Shown here piece after piece: positions 51,428-60,445 of a DNA stretch of 64,000 nucleotides; the stretch's first letter is position 1, and each line of letters opens with the position of its first letter. Both the position numbers and the translations under genes were made by a program. The DNA lies in assembly GCF_021290965.1 (NCBI RefSeq), contig NZ_JAJOYT010000003.1, positions 186,001 to 250,000 of the forward strand, given 5' to 3'. The DNA is from Rheinheimera faecalis. GTDB taxonomy: Bacteria > Pseudomonadota > Gammaproteobacteria > Enterobacterales > Alteromonadaceae. The notes under the pieces were generated by a model, which made no database searches, had not been told where the DNA came from, and was given only the letters and a program-made list of their open reading frames with translations.

Positions 51428-51881
51428 AAGTGATCTCCGGTTAAATGTCCTAAGAATGTTAAAGAGCATTCAGACATTTGTCTGGCCGCTTCCGGTCCTG
51501 ATAGCAAAAAAAAGCCCCGCCGAAAAGTTGGCGAGGCACTATATGGGGTAGTCACTAAAGTCGATAAAGACTGTGGACCACAAGCAACAGGACAAGGAAT
51601 AGAACGTAGCGGGGGTGGCACTTCTTGTGCCCTACGAATTTCGAATCCATTCAAACCAGAGTTGTTGCCGCTTCCCGCTGACGCTGAGTTGCGGCAACAA
51701 CTTCAATCTATTAGATTAAAACGTTTGTGTAAATGTAATTTATATTCCATAAACGCATATCATATTTATGCATATGTCAGGCTCCTGCCTTGCTCCTTTT
51801 GGTTCTTGCTTAGAACAGAACTGAATTGGTCCGACTTGGCTGAGCCCCTATACTGGCCTCTTGGTTAAAGCGGAATTTTTC
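51428..51881. other. gene-free divergent region with several hairpins
   Basis: About 450 bp between the PEP-mutase-family gene and the DAACS gene. It holds a leftward terminator-like hairpin (51506-51537), a CGTAG...CTACG hairpin (51605-51636) and an 11-bp inverted repeat GTTGTTGCCGC/GCGGCAACAAC (51661-51671 and 51691-51701, loop 19). No convincing ORF lies within it. Confidence 0.6.
51506..51537 (-). terminator. leftward terminator in the leader of the PEP-mutase-family gene
   Basis: GCCCCGCC and GGCGAGGC pair with one mismatch; leftward it is followed by eight T. It lies about 80 bp upstream of the start at 51427 on the same strand, so it would end a short RNA or attenuate that gene. Confidence 0.7.
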
Positions 51882-53171
51882 ATGAAAAACATTAATTTAA
51901 ATTTTGCACTCTGGAAGCAGGTGATCTTTGCGATGCTGCTGGGGGTGATTGTGGGGTTAATCCTGGGGGCCGACTCTCTGGCACTCAAACCTCTGGGAAC
52001 CGCCTATATTAATGCCATTAAGATGTTAGTGATCCCGCTGGTGTTTTTTAGTCTGATTTTAAGTATTACCTCACTGGGGCAAGGCAAAGGCTTAGGTCGT
52101 ATCGCCAGTAAAACTGTGGGGTTATTTTTACTGACAGCTTTGATTGCCAGCCTGATAGGTCTTGGTGTCGGCACCGCCTTTCAGTTTGAAACAGGCCAGA
52201 ACTTAGTGGCAGCACAAGTGACTGAAAAAGTCATACCTCCCGTCAGTCAGGTGTTGGTGGATTTAATTCCGGCCAATCCAATAGCAGCTATGGCGCAGGG
52301 CCAGGTTTTACCTGTGATGTTATTTGCCATTTTGTTGGGGCTTGCTCTGCGCAATATAGGCGAAAAAGGCACAGCTATGCTGGCATTGGTGCGCTCTGGT
52401 GCCGATATGATGTTTGAAGTGACCCGTTTGGTCTTGCTGTTTACTCCTGTGGGAGTATTTGGTTTGATCGCCTGGGTAGTAGGTACTTATGGTTTGGAAA
52501 TGCTGCTGCCGTTAGGCAAATTTATTTTAGCTGTTTATGTGGGCTGTTTGCTGCATATCAGCCTGACTTATGGCGGTTTTGTGCACTTTTTCAGCTCAAT
52601 GAAAGTCACTGACTATTTCAGAGCTATTTTCCCGGTACAACTGGTCGCTCTTAGTACCTGCTCCAGTTATGCCTCGTTACCAGCTAGTTACAAAGCCGTG
52701 ACTGAAGATCTGAAAGTATCTAAAGACTACGCAGGTTTTGTTTTGCCCTTAGGCTCCACCATTAATATGGATGGTTGTGGTGGTATTTATCCGGCAATAT
52801 CCGCTATCTTTATCGCGAACTTATATGGCATTGAGCTGCAATTTATTGATTATCTGCTGATCGTCGGTACTGCCACTTTGGCTTCATTAGGTACAGCCGG
52901 TGTGCCCGGTACGGCACTGGTAATGCTGACTGTGACTTTATCCGTAGTAGGTTTACCACTGGAAGGTATCGCTTTTATCGCTGCTATCGACCGTATTGTC
53001 GATATGATCAGAACCACCACTAACGTCACAGGCGACACTATGGTGGCTCTAGTGATCGCTGAGCAGGAAGGCTTACTGAGCGAATCAAGGGCCGGGGATC
53101 AGCTAAAAGACGACACTGTATTTACCAAAGCTTTGACAGAAACTCCAGTTAGCTGCGACATTCGCAGCTAA
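51882..53171 (+). CDS. dicarboxylate/amino acid:cation symporter (DAACS)
   Basis: 429 residues from the ATG at 51882 (MKNINLNFALWKQ; GCGGAA upstream). About eight helices plus two re-entrant loops; the family marks are the Ser-rich loop STCSSYASLP, NMDG in GSTINMDGCGG, GTAGVPGTALVML and DRIVDMIRTTTNVTGD. Such carriers bring in glutamate/aspartate, C4-dicarboxylates or cystine with Na+ or H+. The place inside a sulfur region makes cystine possible, but this is only inference. The gene is divergent from the PEP-mutase-family gene and convergent with cysW. Confidence 0.9.
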   Translation: MKNINLNFALWKQVIFAMLLGVIVGLILGADSLALKPLGTAYINAIKMLVIPLVFFSLILSITSLGQGKGLGRIASKTVGLFLLTALIASLIGLGVGTAFQFETGQNLVAAQVTEKVIPPVSQVLVDLIPANPIAAMAQGQVLPVMLFAILLGLALRNIGEKGTAMLALVRSGADMMFEVTRLVLLFTPVGVFGLIAWVVGTYGLEMLLPLGKFILAVYVGCLLHISLTYGGFVHFFSSMKVTDYFRAIFPVQLVALSTCSSYASLPASYKAVTEDLKVSKDYAGFVLPLGSTINMDGCGGIYPAISAIFIANLYGIELQFIDYLLIVGTATLASLGTAGVPGTALVMLTVTLSVVGLPLEGIAFIAAIDRIVDMIRTTTNVTGDTMVALVIAEQEGLLSESRAGDQLKDDTVFTKALTETPVSCDIRS

Positions 53172-53187
53172 CTGCATCAGGTAAAGG

Positions 53188-54072
53188 TTAATGCGGTTGA
53201 CCAGCGGCTAAATCTTTAGCCGCTTTGTACTCCAGCAAAGATTTCAGCAGCAGTGTAACTAAAGCCAGCAACGCTAATAAAGACGAGACAGCAAAAGCAG
53301 CAGCAAACTGGTATTCGTTGTATAAAATTTCAATATGAAGTGGCATGGTATTGGTTTGCTCGCGGATTTTTCCTGAAACCACACTGACAGCACCAAACTC
53401 ACCCATAGCGCGGGCATTGGCTAAAATCACGCCGTATAACAAGGCCCATTTCACTGAAGGCAAAGTGACTCGGAAAAAGGTTTGCCAGCCGTTAGCCCCT
53501 AAGGTTAAAGCGGCTTCTTCCTGCTCCCGGCCTTGTTCCTGCATCAATGGAATAAGCTCACGGGCGACAAAAGGAAAGGTGATAAAAATAGTCGCCAGCA
53601 CTATGCCTGGTACAGCAAACATAATGCGCACATCATGATCCATCAGCCAGTCGCCTAAATAACCCCGGGCGCCAAAAATCAGCATCAGGCTTAAACCTAC
53701 GATCACAGGCGAGACTGCTATTGGCAGGTCTATCAGGGTGATCAACAGCTGCCGGCCTTTAAACTGAAATTTGGCGATAGCCCAACTGGCTGCCAGGCCA
53801 AAAATCACGTTGCAGGGCACGGCAATAGCAGCTGCTATCAGCGTCAGTTTGATCGCATGTAAAGCAGCAGGTTCACTGATAGAAGCCCAATACAATTCAG
53901 CACCACGGGCAAAGGCTTCGCTAAACACAATAAAAAGCGGCAGTACCAGAAACAAAGCTAAAAATAACAGCGCTATGCAGGTCAGCAGCAAACGAACCCA
54001 CAATGGTTCAGTGGTTGCCTTACGTAAAGCCGCAGCTGCCGGATGAGGGGAAACGAGTGGGAGACTGCTCAT
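53188..54072 (-). CDS. cysW: sulfate ABC transporter permease CysW
   Basis: A 294-residue permease with six predicted helices; the binding-protein-dependent transport motif near 200-225 reads [30 protein letters not shown], and [14 protein letters not shown] follows, typical of CysW. It pairs with CysT to form the sulfate channel driven by CysA. It overlaps cysT by 4 bp. Confidence 0.95.
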   Translation of the reverse strand: MSSLPLVSPHPAAAALRKATTEPLWVRLLLTCIALLFLALFLVLPLFIVFSEAFARGAELYWASISEPAALHAIKLTLIAAAIAVPCNVIFGLAASWAIAKFQFKGRQLLITLIDLPIAVSPVIVGLSLMLIFGARGYLGDWLMDHDVRIMFAVPGIVLATIFITFPFVARELIPLMQEQGREQEEAALTLGANGWQTFFRVTLPSVKWALLYGVILANARAMGEFGAVSVVSGKIREQTNTMPLHIEILYNEYQFAAAFAVSSLLALLALVTLLLKSLLEYKAAKDLAAGQPH

Positions 54073-54911
54073 GCTTTAGCTCCATGTCTGTTATTGCTCC
54101 AGTGTTGAAGCAGGTTAATCAGCAGCAATAAAATAAAGGAAATAAATAACATCACAGAGCCCAAAGCGGCAGCCCCGGCATAATCAAATTGCTCTAAGCG
54201 GGTCATGATGAGCAGCGGCGTAATTTCAGTTTTCATTGGCATATTGCCGCTGATAAAGACCACAGAACCGTATTCACCTACAGCACGGGCAAATGCCAGC
54301 GCAAAACCTGTCAGCAAAGAGGGCAACAGAGCTGGGAATAAAATGCGGCAAAAGGTTTGTAAGCGGTTGGCGCCTAAGCAGGCGGCTGCTTCTTCAATCT
54401 CTTTTTCCAAATCTTCCAGCACAGGCTGCACTGTGCGCACTACAAAAGGCAGGCCGATAAAAATCAGCGCTAAAGTCACACCTAAAGGGCTGTAGGCTGC
54501 TTTAATGCCCAAAGCACTTAAATGCTGACCAATCCAGCCATTGGGGGCATAAATGGCTGTCAGTGCAATACCGGCCACTGCTGTGGGTAAAGCGAAGGGC
54601 AAATCGACTAAGGCATCAATCACCTTTTTGCCAAAGAAGTTGTAGCGCACTAACACCCAGGCGACTATCAAACCAAACACCAGATTGACAGCTGCTGCAA
54701 TAAAAGAGGCGCCAAAAGTCAGCTGATAACTGGCGATAGCTCTGTCGCTGGCCACTACTTTCCAGAATTCAGCCCAACTTAACGTCAGGCTATGGCCCAA
54801 TAAAGCGGCTAAAGGTAGCAGCACTATTAGGCTTAAATAAAAGGTGGCAAAACCCAGGGATAAGCCAAAGCCGGGTAATACGGTGGGCTTTAGCCAATAT
54901 GATTTTTTCAA
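54069..54911 (-). CDS. cysT: sulfate ABC transporter permease CysT
   Basis: A 280-residue permease with six predicted helices; motifs are [47 protein letters not shown] and [15 protein letters not shown]. It is the partner of CysW. It lies 204 bp after the sulfate-binding protein gene on the same strand, but a terminator and a nested hairpin stand between them, so expression of the two parts is likely uneven. Confidence 0.95.
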   Translation of the reverse strand: MKKSYWLKPTVLPGFGLSLGFATFYLSLIVLLPLAALLGHSLTLSWAEFWKVVASDRAIASYQLTFGASFIAAAVNLVFGLIVAWVLVRYNFFGKKVIDALVDLPFALPTAVAGIALTAIYAPNGWIGQHLSALGIKAAYSPLGVTLALIFIGLPFVVRTVQPVLEDLEKEIEEAAACLGANRLQTFCRILFPALLPSLLTGFALAFARAVGEYGSVVFISGNMPMKTEITPLLIMTRLEQFDYAGAAALGSVMLFISFILLLLINLLQHWSNNRHGAKA

Positions 54912-54963
54912 AGCAAGGATCCTCCTTTGTGGTTATCCCTTTTGTAGATAAAACCGCAGCTTT

Positions 54964-55038
54964 GTCGGCATTGTGCCTCTGGATCCTTGATTCTGACGCC
55001 AGGCGGGCAGGGATAAACCCTGCCCCTACAATGCCGAC
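54964..55038. repeat. nested hairpin between sbp and cysT
   Basis: Outer arms GTCGGCATTGT (54964-54974) and ACAATGCCGAC (55028-55038) enclose a second hairpin GGGCAGGG/CCCTGCCC (55005-55012 with 55018-55025). The inner part belongs to the same GC-rich hairpin type as 30483 and 47528. Confidence 0.65.
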
Positions 55039-55070
55039 CTGCAGCTCTGCTTACTTTCGGGAATATGACA

Positions 55071-55100
55071 AAAAGCGACAGCTGCATACTGTCGCTTTTT
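55071..55100 (-). terminator. terminator after the sulfate-binding protein gene
   Basis: AAAAGCGACAG (55071-55081) pairs with CTGTCGCTTTT (55089-55099), with T-runs on both sides. It lies 16 bp past the sbp stop and likely limits read-through into cysT. Confidence 0.85.
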
Positions 55101-55115
55101 AATTCGTTGTTTTGG

Positions 55116-56111
55116 CTAGTTATAAATCTGATCAAAGACGCCGCCGTCACCAAAGTGTTCTGGTTGGGCTTTTTGCCAGCCACCAAAGTCGGCAATAGTC
55201 ACCAGCTTCAGTTGTGGGAACTGTTTGCTGTACTGCGCTGCCACTTCTTTATCGCGAGGTCTGTAGTAATGTTTGGCTGCCAGCTGTTGACCTTCTTTGC
55301 TGTACAGATATTGCAGGTAAGCTGTAGCAACTTCGGTTGTACCTTTGGCTTCGGCGTTTTTATCCACTACTGCAACAGAAGGTTCGGCCAGAATCGATAG
55401 AGACGGCACTACGATTTCAATCTTGTCTTTGCCTAATTCATTTACTGCTAAAAAGGCTTCGTTTTCCCAGGCCAGTAACACATCACCTATGCCACGCTGA
55501 ACAAAAGTGGTGGTTGAGCCTCGGGCGCCTGAATCCAGCACTGGCACGTTTTTAAACAGCTTACCCACGAAGTCTTTGGCTGCATCCTCTGAGCCGTATT
55601 TTTGTTCGGCATAAGCCCAGGCTGCTAAATAGTTCCAGCGGGCACCGCCTGAGGTTTTTGGATTTGGAGTGATCACTTCCACCCCTTCTTTGACCAGGTC
55701 GTCCCAGTCTTTGATATTTTTCGGGTTACCTTTGCGCACCAGAAATACGATGGTAGAGGTGTAAGGCGCGCTGCTGTCGGCTAAACGGCTTTCCCAGTTT
55801 TCCGGCAGTAACTTACCAATTTTTGCCAGCGGATCGATATCGCCGGACAAAGCTAAAGTCACTACGTCTGCTCTTAAGCCATCAATGACAGAACGTGACT
55901 GGCTGCCGGAACCGCCATGTGATTGTTCAATTTTGACGGTATCACCGGTTTTTTGCTGCCAGTAAGCCGAGAAGGCTTTGTTGTAATCACGGTATAACTC
56001 ACGCGTCGGGTCGTACGATACATTGAGTAAGGTAATATCTTTGGCCATTAAGCCTGAACTTAAGGTCAGTACAGTAGCGGCTAGCAGTAATTTACTTTTG
56101 ATGCTTTGCAT
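55116..56111 (-). CDS. sbp: periplasmic sulfate-binding protein
   Basis: A 331-residue solute-binding protein with a signal peptide (cut after GLMA, residue 23). It has the family marks [39 protein letters not shown] (the sulfate-binding loop) and [16 protein letters not shown]. Either Sbp (sulfate) or CysP (thiosulfate) is possible; I favour Sbp on the first motif. It is 24 bp downstream of a porin gene and upstream of cysT-cysW. Confidence 0.93.
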   Translation of the reverse strand: MQSIKSKLLLAATVLTLSSGLMAKDITLLNVSYDPTRELYRDYNKAFSAYWQQKTGDTVKIEQSHGGSGSQSRSVIDGLRADVVTLALSGDIDPLAKIGKLLPENWESRLADSSAPYTSTIVFLVRKGNPKNIKDWDDLVKEGVEVITPNPKTSGGARWNYLAAWAYAEQKYGSEDAAKDFVGKLFKNVPVLDSGARGSTTTFVQRGIGDVLLAWENEAFLAVNELGKDKIEIVVPSLSILAEPSVAVVDKNAEAKGTTEVATAYLQYLYSKEGQQLAAKHYYRPRDKEVAAQYSKQFPQLKLVTIADFGGWQKAQPEHFGDGGVFDQIYN

Positions 56112-56135
56112 AAAATTTTCCTGTTCAAGTAGTTT

Positions 56136-57407
56136 TTAGAATCTAAAATCCAGACCTACAGCCAAAGTGCTGTCTTTAGGTTTTACCGTGCCGATCAGGC
56201 TGTCACCTTCGGTTTCTAACTGGGCGTAGTAGCTGTAAAGCCGTGCTGCGTCACTTAATTTGTAATCCACACCCAGAGCCAGACCTGTCACATCCACATC
56301 GCCGTAGCTGCTGTTGGCTGGTGTTGAAGTGGAGCTGCCGTATTGAGCTTTGGCTGTCCATGGGCCTGCGACTTTCCAGGCTGCGTTCAGCACATAACCA
56401 TCCTGCTCAATAAAGGCATTGCCTGAAGCGCCATCCCATTCGCTGATAGGGTTCAGGCCGTTTTGCGCACCAGAACTTGATACTGAAGAGCCAACAAAAG
56501 TAGAGAAGGGGCCAATACGGTCGGTGTCTTTATGGGCTTCCGCGGTTTGGTAGATAGCTCCTAATTTCACCGGGCCAACAGATACTTCGCCTAAAACACG
56601 GATAGCATCAGTGGTCGCCACATTGTTGTCGATGGCGACACCGACAAACCATTTGGATTTACCGTAAGTTAAAGCGCTGGAATAACCGCTGGCTAAATCA
56701 CTGTCATCCTGCGGATTGTTGGCGTTGACTGCTATGCCTGTTTCTTCGCTTTGTACTGCGGCAAAACTGAATTCAAAACCTTCAAGGAAAATAGGTGAGT
56801 TGTATTGAATGACGTTATCGGCGCGGTTTTCACCGACCAGATAGCTGCCGATATCGGCCAAAGCTGCATCGTTAAATCTGTCGATGTCTCCACGTATGAC
56901 TGTATTGGTTTGCAGGGTTTTCAGTGGTGTATCGTTTTTGCCGATAAGCAGCGTACCCCATTCGACTTGCACGCCAGCGTAGATATTACGCTGAGTCAGC
57001 TCACGGCCATTGGCGTTGGTGCCGTTGTCCGTGTCTATGCCGTATTCCACCAGATAAATAATTTTCAGATCGGCAGACACGTCTAAATCACCGCGAATAC
57101 CAAAACGCGAGGCGTTGCTTTCGACAGAAGTATTGTCCAGCTCATCGGCTATGCTGGTTGCGCCTATATGCTGATAGCTAACAGGGTTAGTGGCTGGTGT
57201 GGTTTGGGCAAAATTTAACTTTTCGAAATCATACTGCTGGGCACTGACATTAATTTTGCCGTAAATAGTCGGGAAACCGGCCTGACTGGGTAAGCTGACC
57301 AACAAAGCTGCGGTCAGGCTGGCCAGTTTAAAGGTTTTATAGAAACGGGTTGGGCTGGTTCTGGCTTTACTGAATAAGCCATAATATTGAGTGTACTGAG
57401 CTGACAT
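56136..57407 (-). CDS. outer-membrane porin of the sulfate operon
   Basis: A 423-residue Gram-negative porin. A long N-terminus (about 1-25) precedes the hydrophobic signal core and cut site SQA; FPTIYGKINVSAQQYD starts the barrel, RFGIRGDLDVSADLKIIYLVEYG and GLALGVDYKLSDAARLYSYYAQLE are typical, and it ends LAVGLDFRF with the C-terminal Phe needed by the Bam machine. GGAG 7 nt upstream supports the far start. It lies 24 bp before sbp, so it probably admits sulfate under sulfur limitation; this job is inferred. Confidence 0.9.
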   Translation of the reverse strand: MSAQYTQYYGLFSKARTSPTRFYKTFKLASLTAALLVSLPSQAGFPTIYGKINVSAQQYDFEKLNFAQTTPATNPVSYQHIGATSIADELDNTSVESNASRFGIRGDLDVSADLKIIYLVEYGIDTDNGTNANGRELTQRNIYAGVQVEWGTLLIGKNDTPLKTLQTNTVIRGDIDRFNDAALADIGSYLVGENRADNVIQYNSPIFLEGFEFSFAAVQSEETGIAVNANNPQDDSDLASGYSSALTYGKSKWFVGVAIDNNVATTDAIRVLGEVSVGPVKLGAIYQTAEAHKDTDRIGPFSTFVGSSVSSSGAQNGLNPISEWDGASGNAFIEQDGYVLNAAWKVAGPWTAKAQYGSSTSTPANSSYGDVDVTGLALGVDYKLSDAARLYSYYAQLETEGDSLIGTVKPKDSTLAVGLDFRF

Positions 57408-57636
57408 AATATTCTCCGCAAGTTTTTTTATAACTTCCGGCGTTCCGGTCAGTCTGTTTTTTGTTTTTGTGTTCCTGGATGTTTTTTATTTTTTACGAAG
57501 CGCTGGTTGTGGAGGCTTCGGGTCCTGCGACTGTACTTGTTTTAAGCTTTAGCCGTCTGGACGCTTGAGATGAATGTAGAGGATATTTATATTCTTAAAA
57601 AGAACGAAATTCGTATTTGATAGTTCATAAATGAAT

Positions 57637-57665
57637 AAGGGTCAGAGCTGTTAGCTCTGACCCTT
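57637..57665. repeat. AAGGGTCAGAGCT hairpin
   Basis: A perfect 13-bp stem with loop GTT (57637-57649 with 57653-57665). It may be a terminator for the leftward PLP-enzyme gene. Confidence 0.75.
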
Positions 57666-57709
57666 TCATAAAAAGTCGGCAATCGGTCTAATGCTGGTAC
57701 CTGATATGT

Positions 57710-57733
57710 GGGTCAGAGCCAAGGCTCTGACCC
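57710..57733. repeat. GGGTCAGAGCC hairpin
   Basis: A perfect 11-bp stem with a 2-nt centre, ending 3 bp from the stop of the PLP enzyme. Same core as 48993 and 57637. Confidence 0.75.
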
Positions 57734-57736
57734 GAC

Positions 57737-58900
57737 TTATAGCTTGGCCAGAGCCTGCGCTAAGTCAGCAATTAAATCATCGGCATCTTCCACACCTATG
57801 CTCAGGCGAACCAGATTTTCGGTGACGCCTGCTCTTTGTCTGTCTTCTGCTGTCATAGCCGCATGAGTAGTACTGGCTGGGTGACAAGCTAAGCTTTCCA
57901 CATCACCTAAGCTCACGGCCTGAGCGAATAATTGCAGGTTATTTAAAAACACTGCAGCTTTGGCAAAACCACCTTCGATATCAACGGCCACCATGCCCCC
58001 AAAACCTGTGGCTGTGTCGGCTATAGCCTGATGCCCTGGGTGACTGGCATGGCCCGGATAATAGACTTTTGCCACTTTAGGATGGGCTGCTAAAAAGTCT
58101 GCTACTTTGCGGGCATTTTCGATATGAGCGTCCATCCGCAAGGTCAGAGTTTTTACGCCACGTTGCAGTAAATAAGCTTCCTGCGGGCCTATAGGTGAAC
58201 CTATATGTTTCAGTGCCACAGTACGGATTTTCTGCATCAGCTCGCTGCGTCCTGCCACTATGCCAGCAATAATATCGCCATGGCCAGACAGGTACTTAGT
58301 GCCGCTGTGCATCACAATATCAGCCCCAATTTCCAGCGGACGGAATAAATAAGGGGTTAAAAAGGTATTATCACAAATCACCAGAGCACCGACTTTACGG
58401 GCTGCTTCCACCACAATACGGGTGTCTATCACTTTTAAGGTGGGGTTGGTGATAGGTTCAAATAACACCACTTTGGTGTTGGGTTTCACCCGTTCGGCAA
58501 AGTCTTTATCGCTGCTGTAACGGCTTAAGGTCACACCGGCGCGGGTTAAGGTATTACGTAAAAAAGCATCAGTACCGCCGTAGACCGGGTCGATAAAAGC
58601 CACTTCATCACCGGCGTTGGTCAGTGCATACATAATGGCGCTAACGGCAGCCATACCGCTGGCCACTACTAAAGCTTCGTCTGCCCCCTCCAATGCTGCT
58701 AATTTCTGCTCTAAAGCTGCGGTAGTAGGGTTGGCAAAACGGCTGTAGATATAACCCGGATTCTGACCTGAAAAACGCGCCTGACCTTCTTCGGCAGTGC
58801 CGTAACTAAAGGTGCTGGTGAAATACACCGGAGTGGCTAAAGCGCCGGTACTTGGGTCTGGTTGTTGTCCGGCATGAATACTTAAAGTACGGAATTTCAT
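57737..58900 (-). CDS. Cys/Met-metabolism PLP-dependent enzyme (methionine gamma-lyase-like)
   Basis: A 387-residue fold-type I enzyme. YSRFANPTTAALEQKLAALEGA, VASGMAAVSAIM and the PLP Lys in HSGTKYLSGHGD are family marks. The sequence SLGDVESLACHPASTTH resembles methionine gamma-lyase and O-acylhomoserine sulfhydrylases, but the Cys of gamma-lyase (YGCT) is Gly here (DPVYGGT), so cystathionine gamma-lyase or synthase activity is also possible. It lies 46 bp after the 2OG-Fe(II) oxygenase gene, likely one operon, next to sulfate genes. Confidence 0.85.
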   Translation of the reverse strand: MKFRTLSIHAGQQPDPSTGALATPVYFTSTFSYGTAEEGQARFSGQNPGYIYSRFANPTTAALEQKLAALEGADEALVVASGMAAVSAIMYALTNAGDEVAFIDPVYGGTDAFLRNTLTRAGVTLSRYSSDKDFAERVKPNTKVVLFEPITNPTLKVIDTRIVVEAARKVGALVICDNTFLTPYLFRPLEIGADIVMHSGTKYLSGHGDIIAGIVAGRSELMQKIRTVALKHIGSPIGPQEAYLLQRGVKTLTLRMDAHIENARKVADFLAAHPKVAKVYYPGHASHPGHQAIADTATGFGGMVAVDIEGGFAKAAVFLNNLQLFAQAVSLGDVESLACHPASTTHAAMTAEDRQRAGVTENLVRLSIGVEDADDLIADLAQALAKL

Positions 58901-58946
58901 AGTTAACCTTGGTTATGTTTTTTATTTATCTTTGGTTGTGCTGAGC

Positions 58947-60008
58947 TTAGACAGCTTTTGCTAACTCTGCGTAATGAGCCGCAGCCACATCACGGTGTGA
59001 ACGTAACCGTCCTTTTAACACATTCTGGCCCACCTGATAAAACAACGGGTTAGTTGGATCGCTGGCCGGACCTTTAGCTTCGTCAGCTAAATGAGACGGC
59101 AACTGCAATAAAGGCACAGTGGCATCCAGTTGAGCTGCCATAAAAAAGGCACAGGAATAACGCTCTACACCAGAATTCGGGCTGACTACACGATGCAAGG
59201 TGGCTTTTAAATAACCATTGGACGCCAGTTCCAGCAGCTCACCAATATTGACGACAAAAGCACCTGGCAGTGGAGCAACAGAAACCCAACCTTGTTCGGT
59301 TTCCACTTCTAAACCTGATTGATGATCCTGCACCACTAAGGTCAGGTAACCCGGATCTTTATGGGCACCTACACCTTGTTTGCTATTTGATGCTTTTGCA
59401 TCCACGCCTGGATAACGAATCAGTTTCATATGCTGATAAGGACCAGCTTTGATAGTGGCGTCTAAGGCATCAGATGGCTGTTGTAACGCCAGCATTAAAG
59501 CGCGCATTAGCTTTACTGTGATATCTGACAAGGACTGTTGCCAGTTCAGCAGTTCAGTTTGCATCTGTGGTAAAGCCGTTGGCCATTGGTTAGGGCCAAT
59601 TAAACCTTGCCAGGCCGGGCTGATATCCGTCTGCGCTGGTACAGCTTCTTCCCGCATAATATCAAACTGTTCACGGATATCCGGCTGACCACGGGTTAAT
59701 TCACCGCCTAAGCCTGTGTAACCTCGAAAGTGGGGTGAATGGATCATCTGCACTTGTTGTTTATCGGCCAGTGGCAGCGCAAAAAACTGCTTCGCCAGCG
59801 CTAAAATCTGTTGCTGCTTTTGCTCGCTCTGACCATGACCCGTCAGGTAAAAGAAACCCACATCACGGGCTGCAACGCGCAATTGCTGAATAAAAGACTG
59901 TTGCTCAACTGCTGTGCCATCCATCAGGCTCAGATCCAGCACAGGCAAAGCACTGCTGGCCTCTGGTGTGGCGTTGCCGGATAAAAACTCTTGTGTTGAA
60001 TGAAGCAT
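58947..60008 (-). CDS. isopenicillin N synthase-family 2OG-Fe(II) oxygenase
   Basis: 353 residues from the ATG at 60008 (GAGG 5 nt upstream; a GTG two codons earlier is less likely). The N-terminal DIOX_N part opens LPVLDLSLMDG with DVGFFYLTGHG; the 2OG-Fe(II) domain has the facial triad HKD in GAHKDPGYLTLV and the late His in ATLHRVVSP, and RYSCAFF binds 2-oxoglutarate. The substrate is unknown. Pairing with a PLP sulfur-amino-acid enzyme suggests a role in sulfur or amino-acid use. Confidence 0.88.
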   Translation of the reverse strand: MLHSTQEFLSGNATPEASSALPVLDLSLMDGTAVEQQSFIQQLRVAARDVGFFYLTGHGQSEQKQQQILALAKQFFALPLADKQQVQMIHSPHFRGYTGLGGELTRGQPDIREQFDIMREEAVPAQTDISPAWQGLIGPNQWPTALPQMQTELLNWQQSLSDITVKLMRALMLALQQPSDALDATIKAGPYQHMKLIRYPGVDAKASNSKQGVGAHKDPGYLTLVVQDHQSGLEVETEQGWVSVAPLPGAFVVNIGELLELASNGYLKATLHRVVSPNSGVERYSCAFFMAAQLDATVPLLQLPSHLADEAKGPASDPTNPLFYQVGQNVLKGRLRSHRDVAAAHYAELAKAV

Positions 60009-60400
60009 ACACACCTCGATGATCTTAAATTCATACTGGCCATAACCCGCATCGAACGATCTGGTTTGAGCAGCTGGCAGAAAGTGAGCGCATTCTAGGC
60101 CTCTGCAAAAAGTTAAATAACTAATGGATTGGTCTTGTATAGATGAATTAGAAATAACCGGATGTCTGGATAGTTAGCGGTCTTTAAGCATAAAAGTCTT
60201 ACTATCTAAAACTTTATGGAATAAAGGTGCGGGCATTTATACTTTTTAAACCGGACCTTTGCTAACTGGCTTATTTTTAACACTATTTCGTAAAAAATGG
60301 ATAGGACGCATAAATTTATGCGTTTTTATGGATTAAAGGCTGAGGGTTTTCTATATCGCCAAAAGTTATAACCAAGATAAATTTGGCCTGTAGCTGAAAT
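60009..60400. other. gene-free spacer with an 18-bp palindrome
   Basis: About 390 bp between the oxygenase start and the antiporter terminator. ACGCATAAATTTATGCGT at 60306-60323 is a perfect palindrome followed by a T-run; otherwise it is AT-rich DNA with no ORF, presumably holding the leftward oxygenase promoter. Confidence 0.5.
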
Positions 60401-60424
60401 GAAAAAGGCACCTTGCGGTGCCTT
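60401..60424 (-). terminator. terminator of the NhaC-type gene
   Basis: AAGGCACC (60405-60412) pairs with GGTGCCTT (60417-60424) around TTGC; leftward T-run follows. Confidence 0.88.
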
Positions 60425-60445
60425 GTGTTATTCAACTTCGAAGAT

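Larger units (their letters stand above)
57408..57736. other. gene-free spacer upstream of the porin operon
   Basis: About 330 bp between the porin start and the PLP enzyme stop. It holds two GGGTCAGAG-type hairpins (57637-57665, 57710-57733) and must contain the porin-sbp promoter; I could not fix a CysB site by eye. Confidence 0.5.

Noticed and set aside
58901-58946. SAM or other riboswitch before the PLP enzyme
   Set aside because: The gap to the upstream gene is only 46 bp, too short for a known riboswitch, and no such fold is visible.
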